Shown here: piece by piece, positions 1-10,349 of the stretch
How the letters are laid out: each line of letters opens with the position of its first letter
Position numbering within the stretch: position 1 is the first letter of the stretch
Source of the DNA: Poecilobothrus nobilitatus
Taxonomy: Eukaryota > Arthropoda > Insecta > Diptera > Dolichopodidae
Direction: 5' to 3'
DNA: 64,000 bases
Assembly: GCA_947095535.1 (NCBI GenBank)
Contig: OX352773.1
Coordinates: 206,914,093-206,978,092 of the forward strand
Translations under genes and position numbers: made by a program
Notes under the pieces: generated by a model
Told to the model about the DNA's origin: nothing
The model's input: the letters and a program-made list of their open reading frames with translations, nothing else
Databases searched by the model: none

Positions 1-1867
1 GTACTTAGTAAATTTAATATACATTTACCGCTTAGTATTAAATGGTACTATAGAATATTTGAAAAAGTTTTGGATTGATAATCGTTATGTGGAAGGTTAG
101 AATCTGCTTTTGAAGAATGTACATATAAACATATAGTTTGAATATATGTACAACCCATACTACTAGAAATTATAAAATTCATCCAAATTATTTTAAAATA
201 CTAAAATATTAAAAAAATAATATTGTAAGCAGAATGACAGGCTGTGAACATACTAACGGTTCGTACGGGTATCTAAGAGTTGACAAAGTCAACTGTATTC
301 TTCCTCGTTTTCATTTAATTTCATTTCATTTAATTTCAGTTCACAAAAGTTTATTTTCCTATTGTAAAGATCTTTTTTATTTTTCAGGACCGCAAGTTTT
401 TTTTTGTTTTTCAGCATCACATATATTATCAAACTACAAAGTTCCCAAAGCAAGAAAAATTTATTATTTATACAATATTTAAATATGCAATGATTATCTC
501 TTATGATAACTTTTGCAAAACAAATACCGTTATTCAAAAGTCATGTACTAGCCAGAGATACATAATTTTAAATAAACAATAAACTTAATAGTAGACTAAG
601 AATTTTTAATATTTGGGATTTGTTTTTAATGTATTTCCAATTTAGTACATCAATGTTACTACATTTTCTGACTTAGCACAAAACTAATTACAAGAACAGA
701 ATTAATAATGTTTCCTCCACCATTTTAATACAATATGTTTCATTCAAAAATACAAAAAAAAAAAAAACAAATTCTATAACATTTTTCCTATTTATTTTTT
801 TACCAAATCAAAATACGTATTTATACATAAAAAATAAAAGCTATAGAAAATTAAAGTAGAAAATTTACTTTGAAATTTAAATAATTTTCACATTTATTTT
901 GACACGGCGACATAACATTGAAGTAAGCGTAAAGAAAATTTCATTTCACCACCTACCTTTAAAATTTCGTCACTTTTTTCGTTTTTGTTTTTTGTTTTTT
1001 TTTTGTTTTTGTTATTTCTTCCTTAACATTATCTTCTTTTTAGCCTTATATTATTCAATTGTCTCAATACACATTGTTTGTATACATATGTTTATATTAT
1101 TTAAAATATGAAGAAAACAATTAAGAAGAGTTAGATAAAAAAAATTCTTAAAATTCTTTATTTTTTGATTCTTTTTCATGTCAATTTTGGAATCTTGAGA
1201 TAGAGAAAAATACTATAGATACTGAAATACAATTTGGTATTAAAACAGGAGTAAGAAAAATGTTTGTAATTATTTGACAAGTGGCATTTTAACGTGTAAA
1301 CGAGAAGATACCAATAAAAAAAGCAAAATTTAATACGGTTAAATTAAATTTTACATTCATTTTCTTAAATTTTTTTTTTTTTTTTGTTAATTTGGATAAG
1401 AAAAGAAAATTAAGAAAAAAATTTGAATATTAAAGGGAGAAAATAATAAAGTAAATTATGTATTTAATTTCATTAAAATTGTTTGTAATTTATTTAACTT
1501 TTTAATTACTATATACGCATTTTCTATTTTATCGGAGTTGGGAATTTTTAGAGAGAAGTTAGAAAAGATTTAAAGATACTTAAAAAATGTTTAAGATTAA
1601 ATGAAAAAGTAATTTTTTATAAAAAAATTTTATAATATAGATAACTTGTAGATTTATTGTGCAGTCATATAAAATGAAATGAAAACATAATATTGTGTGG
1701 GAAAACAAATTTTAGTTGAAGTAACAGAAAATTTGTACACAATCAGATTGTAATATTCTTATGTTTAAGATAACAATTTTGGATTTATGTATGTACTTCA
1801 TTTTATGTAATAGTATAGTTTTTAGTTAGTATTTTATTTAGTTTGTTAACACATATATGTGTACGGT
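1..1867. other. AT-rich intergenic DNA
   Basis: No gene seen. The stretch is A/T homopolymer-rich. The only local structure noticed is a 17-base perfect palindrome at 278-294 (AGTTGAC-AAA-GTCAACT). The open frames at 234-482, 289-537 and 899-1111 have low-complexity F/I/K-rich translations and look like chance. Confidence 0.7.
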
Positions 1868-2860
1868 TTATTAAAGTTTAAGAAGAATTTCTTCCTTCAA
1901 AATGTCCCTCTAAATTTTCTTACCCATCTTCATAATCCTAAATTTTTGGAAATTTCTTTCCCCAAGAATCGTTCTCATATTCTTTTCCCTTAAATCAAAC
2001 TGTAAATTTGTATCAACCTAAACTTTGGTTTAAAATGGAGTGGTTTTTGGCTAATAAAGTCCAACACTGAATTCTGTGTGGCTTTTGAAGTTTTCCTCTT
2101 TCAACGACCTTCGTAAAAAAAGATTCGATTCTTTAATATATATTAAACTTCGTAGTAACACATTCTGTTAGTTATAGTTAATTAAGTATCTGTCAATAAT
2201 GTAAACATGTTAATAGTATATAGATAGCAACATTTTTGAGTCAAATTTTAAATTTATACATTTTCTGTTGATTAAATAACGTATGTTTTGCTTTATTTGT
2301 TGAGTAGGGCTTGAAAATTACAAACCTTTTATTTCAGTGTCATTTGTTATTTTTTTGAATATTTTATATTTGAAGTTTGTATAGACGATTTATAAGTCCA
2401 TTCATAGTTGTATGGTTTGGTATATATTGACAGAAGATTAATTTGGTAAAGAAGATATCAGACACAACAAAACAATCAGTAAATTTAGAGAATTTCTGTA
2501 CTTTGGTATAAAAAGTTTTAATGCTTACTTGAAATATTAAGTCTAAAATTCGTGTTTCTCAATTATATAATAGCGACGGTGGAAAACATCAAAATTCAAT
2601 CAAAGAAACTTCACATAGTGTTGGACTCTAACCAACCAAAACCACCCCCTTTTAAACCAAACTGTAGGTTGGGTCCTTTAATACATAATAATATAATGTA
2701 CAGCTTGGTTTGGGGAAAAGGATGAGAGAAGGATCACTTGGGAAATTGGATTTACGATAATTGGATTTACGATAATTGGGATTATAGAAGATGAAGAGAA
2801 AAATTTCGATAGTTATTTTGATGAAGGATGTTAATGTTCTTCTTGAATTTCGTTATATCG
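1868..2860. mobile_element. Foldback / long-TIR non-autonomous DNA element
   Basis: Two imperfect inverted arms of roughly 220-240 bases (about 1870-2088 and 2617-2853) flank about 530 bases of unrelated AT-rich interior. Matching landmarks are GTCCAACACT on the left with AGTGTTGGACT on the right, and TTTGGTTTAAAA on the left with TTTTAAACCAAA on the right. The similarity runs outward to the GTTTAAGAAGAA end, which pairs with TTCTTCTTGAA. No transposase frame is visible, so it is a MITE or foldback element of unknown superfamily. Exact ends and target duplication were not resolved. The right end lies about 90 bases upstream of the TATA box of the candidate gene at 3033. Confidence 0.65.
2746..2779. 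repeat. 15-bp tandem duplication in foldback arm
   Basis: The unit TTGGATTTACGATAA occurs twice in a row, followed by a partial third copy (TTGG). It lies in the right arm of the foldback element and is absent from the left arm, so it arose after insertion. Confidence 0.85.
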
Positions 2861-2890
2861 TACATAAATGATTACCAACTTTTGGGAACA

Positions 2891-2984
2891 CACGTGAGGG
2901 CAGAAGGTTCCATAAAAGCGACGTGCGCGTGACAAACGATTTATTTGTTTATAAGAGTGCAGATTCAATTTAACATCTGTATCA
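2891..2984 (+). promoter_or_regulatory. TATA promoter with E-box/ACGTG elements
   Basis: A TATA box (TATAAGAG, 2950-2957) is followed about 30 bases later by TCATAT (start near 2984), an acceptable insect initiator. Upstream are a palindromic E-box CACGTG (2891-2896), an ACGTG core (2921-2925) and an adjacent CGTGAC (2927-2932). ACGTG and CACGTG are known targets of bHLH and bHLH-PAS factors in insects. This is the most GC-rich patch in its neighbourhood. It leads directly into the candidate secreted-peptide frame at 3033. Use as a promoter is inference. Confidence 0.4.
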
Positions 2985-3032
2985 TATTATCAAATTATCT
3001 TAAAAAAGAGACAATTGTTCCAGGATTTAAAT

Positions 3033-3137
3033 ATGACTTTTAAAATAAAATTTTTAATTGGTTTAGTTACAGTAAGTATTTCACTCTTCGCAAACTGTCA
3101 TTATCCTGGCATCTCAGTTTTACTACAATCAAATTAA
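3033..3137 (+). CDS. Candidate short secreted peptide (or first exon of a secreted protein)
   Basis: This is a 34-codon frame starting MTFKIKFLIG and ending SVLLQSN before TAA. It begins with a basic n-region (residues 4-6, K-I-K), then a hydrophobic core of about 13 residues, then LFA-NC as a plausible signal-peptidase site. That would leave a mature peptide of about 14 residues with one cysteine and a HYPG motif. The start is the first ATG after the TATA-directed start site, with a roughly 50-base leader. Inside the frame, at 3072-3077, there is a GTAAGT splice donor in phase 0 after codon 13. Insect cuticle and other secreted-protein genes often have a first intron within the signal peptide, so the real product may be longer and spliced. 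The family is not recognised. No poly(A) site or second exon was established. Confidence 0.35.
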   Translation: MTFKIKFLIGLVTVSISLFANCHYPGISVLLQSN

Positions 3138-3139
3138 TA

Positions 3140-4930
3140 TTTTCCTTATATTTCCCCATTAATTCCCCATATTTCTCCCCCTGTTTTGTAACATGTTTAC
3201 ATATATGTAGTGCCGTACTTAGTACTATACAATTTTTTTTAAAAACTCCAACTTTTAATTCAATTTCGTCAGGAACAATTTCATCAGCAATTTTTTTGAA
3301 TCACCTGTACATCTGTACATGTACCTTATGTATTTTCTTTTTAATTTGAGTTAAATGAAATGTTTTCTTTTTTTCTTCAATTTTAATTAAATTTGAAATA
3401 TTTTTAGTTAAAAATATTTTTTTTTAAATTAAATGCAACATTTGAAAGTTTAAAAACCTTATAAAAATATCTAATAGAATGTCTCAATAATAAGGTTGAC
3501 TGAACTTATATTAAAATATTTTAAATAGTTCATTACAATTTTTAATAGAAATTTGTTAAAGTTCTGAAATTTTAATTTGATGTGACGGTTTTTTTAAAAA
3601 AAGCATTAGCAAAAAATAAAAATTAAATTCGGGTTATATTTAAAATTTATTTGTTTCTATAGTGTTTGAAAAAAAATTTTGCAGTGCAAAGGATAATTAT
3701 TATTTCAAAATTCATATGTATATTTTGTCGATTGCTATTTCGTTTATAATATCAAACTAAAAGTTATTCTTTTTAAATTTTTACCTTTCATATACCAAAA
3801 AAAAAATTTTTTTTTCTTAATTTCATTAAATATCTAATGTCCTGCCTCTTTTCACTATTGTATGTTGAGAAACAGAAGTCTAGATTTAATATCGGATATT
3901 GGTGTTATATCATTATTATAGGATATTAGTAACTAGGTTTTTGCTGCTATATTAAATATTACTTGGGCAGATATACTTTTATCAGACTTAAAGATTCTAG
4001 TTATTGGAGGGACCAATTCATTGAAAACGTATGATGACTGATGACGATTATAGTCTTAACATACCACAACTGAACGAGTAGCCTTCGATTAAAGTTGTCG
4101 ACATGTTGTCTTCCAGTAATTTTGGTGACATCAAACCACCCTTACCTTATCTAACCTATATTTTGTATACTAAAAAAAATTTTGTATGTCACGTACTAAT
4201 TAAAAAAAATATTTTAAGTTATTTATTTCATTTGCTCTTTTGTATATTATTTTACATCAAATTTTTATCTGAAAAAAAAAAAAAAAAATAGTATGGTTTC
4301 TCATATATTTTTTATATTTCCCGCATACAAAGTTTATTTACTTAAAATTGAAATAAAATCAAAGAACTGAATATAATGCAAAAAGATATTAATCGCGAAC
4401 GAATATGAGATACAGAATATTATTTTCTTCCATTATAAACATAAACAAATATTTTTCAATTTATTTTTTTATTACAAATTTTTTATGTTAATAATAAAAG
4501 AATTGAAATGAATTTTAAAACTGAACAATAGAAATGTTTTAAATTATGAGATAATTTTTTGTTTATTGAAAAAAATCTAAGAAAATTTTGATGATTTGTT
4601 GATTTTTGATTTTTTAATTAAGAAAAATATAATTATAAATAAATAATAAAAATTCCCAAACAAAATTTTTGAAAAGTAAAATAATTTACAAATTAATTTA
4701 GATTTTAAATAAAATTTAATTATTGAATAAAAAAGAATTTTTATACATACATACATACATATATCTTTTTATTAGTTTTATTTTTTCTGTTCTGGTTTTC
4801 CCTAATTGGGTTCTGTTAATAATTTTATTAATAATTTTTATTAATTAAAACTTAATAAAAAATAAGACTCCCAAACTTTAATTCAAAAAATTAAAGTTAT
4901 TTTATGTAGATCATAAATATTTATCTATCT
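3140..4930. other. AT-rich DNA with a weak downstream exon candidate
   Basis: This region is mostly AT-rich. At 3937-4041 a 34-codon frame follows an AG (3935-3936). It would continue the signal peptide in phase 0 if the donor at 3072 were used, giving VFAAILNITWA and then an acidic-ended tail YDD. The acceptor lacks a pyrimidine tract, so the exon is doubtful. A TACA microsatellite lies at about 4744-4761. The frame at 4103-4291 ends in an A-run and is not convincing. Confidence 0.4.
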
Positions 4931-4960
4931 GTCTATCATTGAAAACGCAAACGCAATTGT

Positions 4961-4994
4961 GGCGGGAATACTACAAAACCGCATTTTTCCCGCC
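4961..4994. promoter_or_regulatory. Inverted pair of E2F-like sites
   Basis: GGCGGGAA (4961-4968) and TTCCCGCC (4987-4994) form a perfect 8-bp inverted pair separated by 18 bases. The second copy sits in TTTTTCCCGCC, which matches the E2F consensus TTTSSCGC. Such paired sites mark cell-cycle gene promoters, but no adjacent coding start is visible. The pair could instead be part of a small TIR element, because TTGAAAAC motifs flank it as they do the element at 46544. Confidence 0.35.
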
Positions 4995-4999
4995 ATAAT

Positions 5000-5634
5000 A
5001 ATTTCATTTTCATTGAAAACACAAAACAAAAGCGGAGCGGTAAAGTTTTTTGACATTTAAATTTCCCAAATAATTTTACCACATATTTTATTTACTTGTG
5101 TATTAAAGAAATTTAAAACTCAGCTGTTCAAAAACATTTGACGGAATTTGACAGTCGCAGTTGATAATATATTAATACATATTTTTGTATGATCTTACAA
5201 AGTAATTACAATTTCATACAAAACAGTTAAATGTTTTAATATTAATATTAAATAAAAATAAAAAAAGCAATTAAAAGAGTGGCAAAAATATCAATTCTCT
5301 TTTAAATTGTATGAATCCACAATAAAATTACTGCGGATAGAAAACGTCAAAATTTTTATACAAATTATAATCTGCGGTTGAAATGCGTTTTAAATGGTAT
5401 CTCAAAAAATTGACAGCTCCGAAATTATACACAATGCCTGCATTAGTAGCTTTCAAGTAAAAATTTGATAGGCCTCATTATTTGAAAAATGATAAGTACT
5501 CTCAATCTCAAAAAGATCGAAATTGTTGACATTTTCCACAAAACTTAGGAGCATAATATATAAATGAAATCCCTAGAAAAAATTAAATAGTTGGAAGGAG
5601 GGGAGCTTATGATTAAAAACGTCTGATTAAATTT
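5000..5634. other. AT-rich DNA, promoter-like words but no gene
   Basis: The stretch contains CAGCTG (near 5122), two TTTGAC words and a GACAGCTCC patch near 5414. None can be tied to a transcript. No coding frame is seen. Confidence 0.5.
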
Positions 5635-5640
5635 TTTATT
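5635..5640 (-). other. Poly(A) signal AATAAA (minus strand)
   Basis: TTTATT on the plus strand reads AATAAA on the minus strand, 72 bases beyond the stop codon at 5712-5714. The sequence past it contains a U-rich stretch. Its position suits a real 3' end for the candidate exon at 5712-5849. Confidence 0.35.
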
Positions 5641-5711
5641 CGAAATTTTTCTTGTTAAATAAATAAAAATAATTAAATTAAATAAAATAAACAAAAAAAA
5701 AAATATATTTT

Positions 5712-5849
5712 CTAAAGAACAGTTTCATATAACTGGTTATTTGAATCATGAAGAGCACTAGGAGGATCATTTATCAGTGCTTGTAGTACCTTGTCAATAT
5801 CTTTACTAAAATCTTTTAATTGTTTTTTATGTGGTACTGTTTTTGCTTT
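5712..5849 (-). CDS. Candidate terminal exon, unidentified protein (partial)
   Basis: The minus strand has about 45 open codons ending in TAG. The composition is unlike the low-complexity frames around it: the C-terminal part reads DFSKDIDKVLQALINDPP and then SALHDSNNQLYETVL. It looks like an ordinary soluble, helix-rich eukaryotic protein tail. An in-frame TGA (5850-5852) closes the upstream side. A splice-acceptor-like AG lies just beyond (5857-5858), after a T-rich tract on the minus strand. In that acceptor's neighbouring frame the residues GHEKQKQ run up to an A-run (complement of 5823-5828), where a one-base change would join the two frames. The piece could therefore be a true exon with a homopolymer sequencing error, a pseudogene, or a transposon remnant. 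I do not recognise the family. Confidence 0.3.
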   Translation of the reverse strand, partial: KAKTVPHKKQLKDFSKDIDKVLQALINDPPSALHDSNNQLYETVL

Positions 5850-5859
5850 TCATGTCCTA

Positions 5860-7685
5860 ATTTAAAATTAAAAAATTTAATTTTTCCTATAATATTTACG
5901 CATAATTAAGACATAACATAATAAAGTGAAAAAAAAAAAAAGTTTATTTATTAAATTTTGGTTTTCAGTAAACAAATAAACCTTAACGTATATAATATAT
6001 TCTCTAAAATAAAGTTTTGTCACATTTACTACAAACCTATTTGAAAAGAACAACTAGAAGAAATATTAAAATATAATGTTAATAAATTTAAAAGCTACTT
6101 AAGATGCTATTTAAGATGGGCATAGGCTAAAGGAATAATTTTCAACCAATAGATTATTTTCCTTTCTTTTTCCTTACAAAAAATTTGTGTATACGATCTA
6201 ATTTTGTTATTTAATTCCTATAATTATAAAAGTTTAAAATTAAAACACTTAATTAGAAGCCAACTTTGAAACCAAAAATTAAAAAAATTATTGTTGAAGT
6301 AAAACTTATAGCGACTAATTTTGGATTTTCGTAAGCTTACATTTTTCTTGGCGTTTTCAGTCACAACCTTTACGATCTGTATTTTTGATATATATACGTA
6401 TAGTCTACGTATAGATACATATATGTATAGCATAGATTTTCGACCATTTTATGAATCAAAGTAAGAAATTTGTATCTATATATCTAGATCTAGTACCTAT
6501 CTAACAATGCTTTTTACATTTACTTCCCACAAAAATTATATTGATTACTTGATCCATAATAAAATAAAGAAACAATAAATCTGTTATAAAGTAACATTTT
6601 AAAATGGTAAAATAATTTCTAAATAAAAAGAAAATGTATATATATGTATATATATATATATTATGTAGGTTATAAAACTCAAAATTTTTTTTTTATTTGT
6701 CAATATTTACTGAGGTTTACAATATTTTCTTTTCTTAAAATGTAACAAGATACTTTAATTACAATCGATTTATTTGTTATATTGTAATTATTTGTAATAA
6801 AATAACATTTAATTGAATATCTTTTTAAATTATATTTAATTTGTATTTAATTAAATAGGTACACAGAATGAAATTCTGCAAATTGAAGAATGAAATTCTG
6901 CAAATTGATATTTAAAAAAATTAAAGTAAATTCGTTTTCTTGTTTTATTTATTTAAAACCGCTCTTCAAGAAAATTTTCTTTTTTTAAAATTAAAAGGTA
7001 GCCAAAATTTACCTGTAATTGATTTAATTACTTAAATTTTATTTACATTTTTATTGTAATTTATAATTAAAAAAAAAAAGTGTATGTATATAGAAATTTA
7101 TTTTACTTTCTTTGATTAATTTTTTAAACGTAATTAAAATCGCGAAAAATTTCAACCTTTTTTTCTGATTTTGTGATTAATTTCAACATTTTGAATGTAA
7201 AAAATTAATCTAAAGACATTATTACGGAAAATGTAAGCGTGTGTTTATAAAAGTGTTTGTTAAATGTGAGCGAAATTTCTTCAAAAAATAAATTTCGGAA
7301 ACAAGTTCAAAAGAAATTAATTTGGTAGTAAATTTGTAGGTAGTCTTGTAATGATTCGATTTTATTTATTTTGATAAATTTGTAGGATAATAACATTAGA
7401 AAAATGGTTTTAACAATTTAGAATATTCCTTCTAAAATACTGAATTTGAAGCTAACCGAAGCACCGTGTACAATTTTTTTAATCATAGATAATCATAGTT
7501 ACACTGATATTTATTCGTGAGAATAACAGGAAATATGCGAACTCGCTTTATTCAGTAAAATTTATAATATAGGTAAGTAAAATAAATAAATATGGTAGAA
7601 TGTAATTCTAAAGGTTTTTAAAGGGACATATTTTGTATTTTGCTTCCAAAATTTGTATTTTTACTTATAACTTTATATGTAGTTA
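5860..7685. other. AT-rich DNA with a 22-bp tandem duplication
   Basis: No gene seen. A direct tandem repeat of 22 bases (core GAATGAAATTCTGCAAATT) lies at 6866-6909. TA-rich microsatellite-like sequence occurs at about 6636-6661. Confidence 0.65.
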
Positions 7686-7689
7686 TATT

Positions 7690-8223
7690 AGAGAAAAATT
7701 CTGAAAATTAAGAGACCCTTTCTTCCATTTTAAAGAATCTCTATATAATTTTGAACGGATGTTCTAAGAGTTATAATAAAATAACGCTGAAGCTTTAATT
7801 TTTGCACTTTACAAAAAAAATGCTACAGGTGTCTAAGTTACATGTGTGTCTAAAAATAGCAAGGTTTTAGTTTTTGACCCCCAATGGCAATTAAACAGGG
7901 AACAGAATAATAACTTTCTGAGATAATTTATGATCTTTATATTTATTATCAAAATTTCAAAATTTTAACTAAACATATGTCGGGGTTATGAAGATGTACA
8001 AAGTAAAATCTGTAAAATTTTGTTTTCATAACGGTAAATTTAAATACTAAATTTCTTTTTCACATACTTGAATAGCTCTTGTTTCGTAATAAGTTTGACT
8101 ACATAAAATATTTCTACAGTTTATATTATGTTTTTATAAACGACCTTAATAATGTCATTGTTTTATTTTAAACGGTGTAGAAATTTTGTATACAGCCGTA
8201 TGGACGATAGGACAAAAAGAGTG
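7690..8223 (+). repeat. Dispersed GGACGG-type repeat, copy 1 (degenerate)
   Basis: This copy shares, in order, several landmarks with the copy at 18605-19300: AAGAGACCCTTTC, a CTAAGTTACA block, AACAGGGAACAG, TTTTCATAACGGTAAATT, and the 3' block AACGGTGTAGAAATTTTGTA followed by a decayed version of the GGACGG tract. No coding frame is present. The family looks like a non-autonomous insect interspersed repeat. Confidence 0.6.
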
Positions 8224-9630
8224 AAAATAATAAAATTTAAATGAGTTAGTAATAAAAATAAAATAGTTAAAAACATTTCTTTTATTTTTTGCAATTCATT
8301 TAAAAAATAATATTCTAATAATTAGGGTTTGCCATTACCATAAATTGTGACTCATTTCCAAAAATTGGAAAAAAATAACCATGTCAGAATGCATTTGGAA
8401 AATTTCCAAAATACGTCACAACAAACTTCAAAATTTTACTCATTAAAATTATCTAAATTTGATTTTTATTTTAAACAAAAAAAAAAAAAAAAATTTTTAA
8501 ATGGAAATAAAAATAAAACAAAAATTAATACATTTTATATATTTTTAAAGTCAATTCAAGTCAAAAATAAAAATATTATAAATTTAAAAAAAAAAAATAT
8601 AAAGGAATAGTAATTTTATAAATAAACGATGCAAAAAATATTCAATTTAATTTAAAATTAAATACAAATTATTTTTATTTTTTTTTCAATTTGTTTAGAA
8701 TTTTGGAAATCTGTTCATTTTAATTTTTTTTTTGTTCCGACCATCCATTTATTGTAAAAATTTTCTATAGAAATTCCTTTTGATTTCCTTCGTTCCGTTT
8801 TTCCGCAAGTATATAAATGCATTATCAATGAAAATCAAATCCAATTCAGTTTTCTTTTTTTTTTAAGTGGGTAGCTGCAGATTGCAGTATAGCAAAAAAC
8901 TTAATTAGTAATAGAAAAAATTATATTATATATGACCGCATATATCTTATGGCTAATAATTGCAAACATTTATTGCTAAAATAGATTATTTTAATTAGAT
9001 TTTTTTTTTTTTTCTCAATTTTTTTTTTGAATTGTGTATTTTGAAATTTGCTTTAAGGTAAATATAAAAATATTAAAAAAACATAAAAATTAAATTATTT
9101 AAATTTATTTTATAATATTTTTGTAATTTATATATAAAATTTGTGGAAAAGCTACTGGGATTATTTATTTTTATTTAAACAGGTTAAAATTCAATTGTGG
9201 GTCAATTATTATTTTAAATTTATTTTATTTTATGTATATATATATATTAAAAATGTACCTATATATATTTTCTTATGTATAATACATACACACAAATGTG
9301 TTAAATAAACAGATTAATGCTACCTAGAAAAAAGAAAATAATCAATGGTTTAGAGTATACTTATGCTATGTCGTAAAATTGTAATTGTGCAGAATAGCAA
9401 TTTAAAAGTTTCTTTGTTTGTCAAAGGTATACTAAGTATATTTAAGTTAGAAAAAGTGAAAAAATTTTTTTTTTATTTTTAACTTGAAAATTTGGTAATT
9501 AGCATATTTGTATTGAAACAGTATGAAATTTTTGTAGGTTTAATATTCTAACAAAGCATTTATAGTATATTTGTTTTGCACTAATAAACACCTTTTTTTT
9601 ACGTATAATATTCAAAGTCAGTAGGTATAC
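8224..9630. other. AT-rich DNA
   Basis: No gene seen. A TATATAAA (8810-8817) with a TCAGTT initiator-like word at 8846-8851 resembles a core promoter, but the spacing is a few bases too long and no credible coding sequence follows. The open frame at 8347-8610 is lysine/asparagine low-complexity. Confidence 0.6.
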
Positions 9631-9631
9631 T

Positions 9632-9690
9632 TCACAACGGGTCGCAGGGCCTAAGTGTAAGGGCAACTTTATGCCCCCCCCCCCCTGAGA
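9632..9690 (+). mobile_element. LINE 3' UTR fragment
   Basis: CACAACGGGTCGCAGGGCC, then a C-run, then CTGAGAAA closely matches, in the opposite orientation, the 3' flank of the LINE C-terminal fragment at 16745-16980. It is a severely 5'-truncated copy of the same retrotransposon family. Confidence 0.65.
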
Positions 9691-9880
9691 AATGAAAGTT
9701 GGTATACTTAGACTAACAATCTATACATCTCGGAAACTATACTTGTTCAATACCTTTGATATTTTACCTATATGAAATGATACCTATATGATAAAAAGAC
9801 GCTTTTAAAATACCATATGCGGCATAATCAAAATTTTTGCATGAGTGTGCACTATGCCAACGAAATATATAACACATAAG

Positions 9881-9944
9881 TACATCATAATATTTAATCT
9901 GTAAATGACAGACATTTAAAACCCTTTTACTCAATGATTTACCA
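9881..9944 (+). repeat. Direct repeat DR-1, left copy
   Basis: About 64 bases containing CATAATATTTAATCTGT and ACCCTTTTACTCAATGATTT recur at 10279-10342, about 400 bases away, in the same orientation. The SINE-like head at 10160-10235 lies between the copies. Confidence 0.8.
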
Positions 9945-10159
9945 ACCAACTTTCATTTTTTTCTTTTTAAATGATAAATATTCAGTACAGCCATCTTACA
10001 AAATTAATATATTATACATATTCAAAAAAGATGCTCTTTGATTCCGTTAAATTTTTGTTTTATTTTTCTTTTCGATTAAAAATTTTAAAACATTGGTTGT
10101 ATGGTAGGAGTAGGAATTTCACAATATAACTGAATATAAAGATTACAATTTTAGTTTAG

Positions 10160-10235
10160 TGTTTAGTGCAGCGGTAGAGTGTGGGGTTATTAATAGTTGC
10201 TTTTTGATTTTGCAAGTTCGATTCAGTTTTTTTTT
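10160..10235 (+). mobile_element. tRNA-like SINE head
   Basis: GCAGCGGTAGAGTGTGG resembles a pol III A box. AAGTTCGATTCA, about 45 bases later, is a good B box. A T-run follows directly. The fold is not that of an intact tRNA, so I call it a SINE 5' region or tRNA pseudogene. Confidence 0.45.
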
Positions 10236-10278
10236 TTGTATTTTTTTTTGTTTTTATATTTTAAACGAAATAAATTTT

Positions 10279-10342
10279 TACATATCATAATATTTAATCT
10301 GTATTAATAGATATTTAAAACCCTTTTACTCAATGATTTACC
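10279..10342 (+). repeat. Direct repeat DR-1, right copy
   Basis: Second copy of the block at 9881-9944, sharing the ACCCTTTTACTCAATGATTT core exactly. The pair could be fragments of a dispersed element or a local duplication split by an insertion. Confidence 0.8.
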
Positions 10343-10349
10343 ATCTTAG

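Noticed and set aside
899..1111. 70-codon plus-strand frame rich in F and C
   Set aside because: Driven by T-runs; no conserved motif or signals.
8805..8855. TATATAAA plus TCAGTT core promoter
   Set aside because: TATA-initiator spacing is a few bases too long, and the only following frame is MKIKSN with a T-run and stop.
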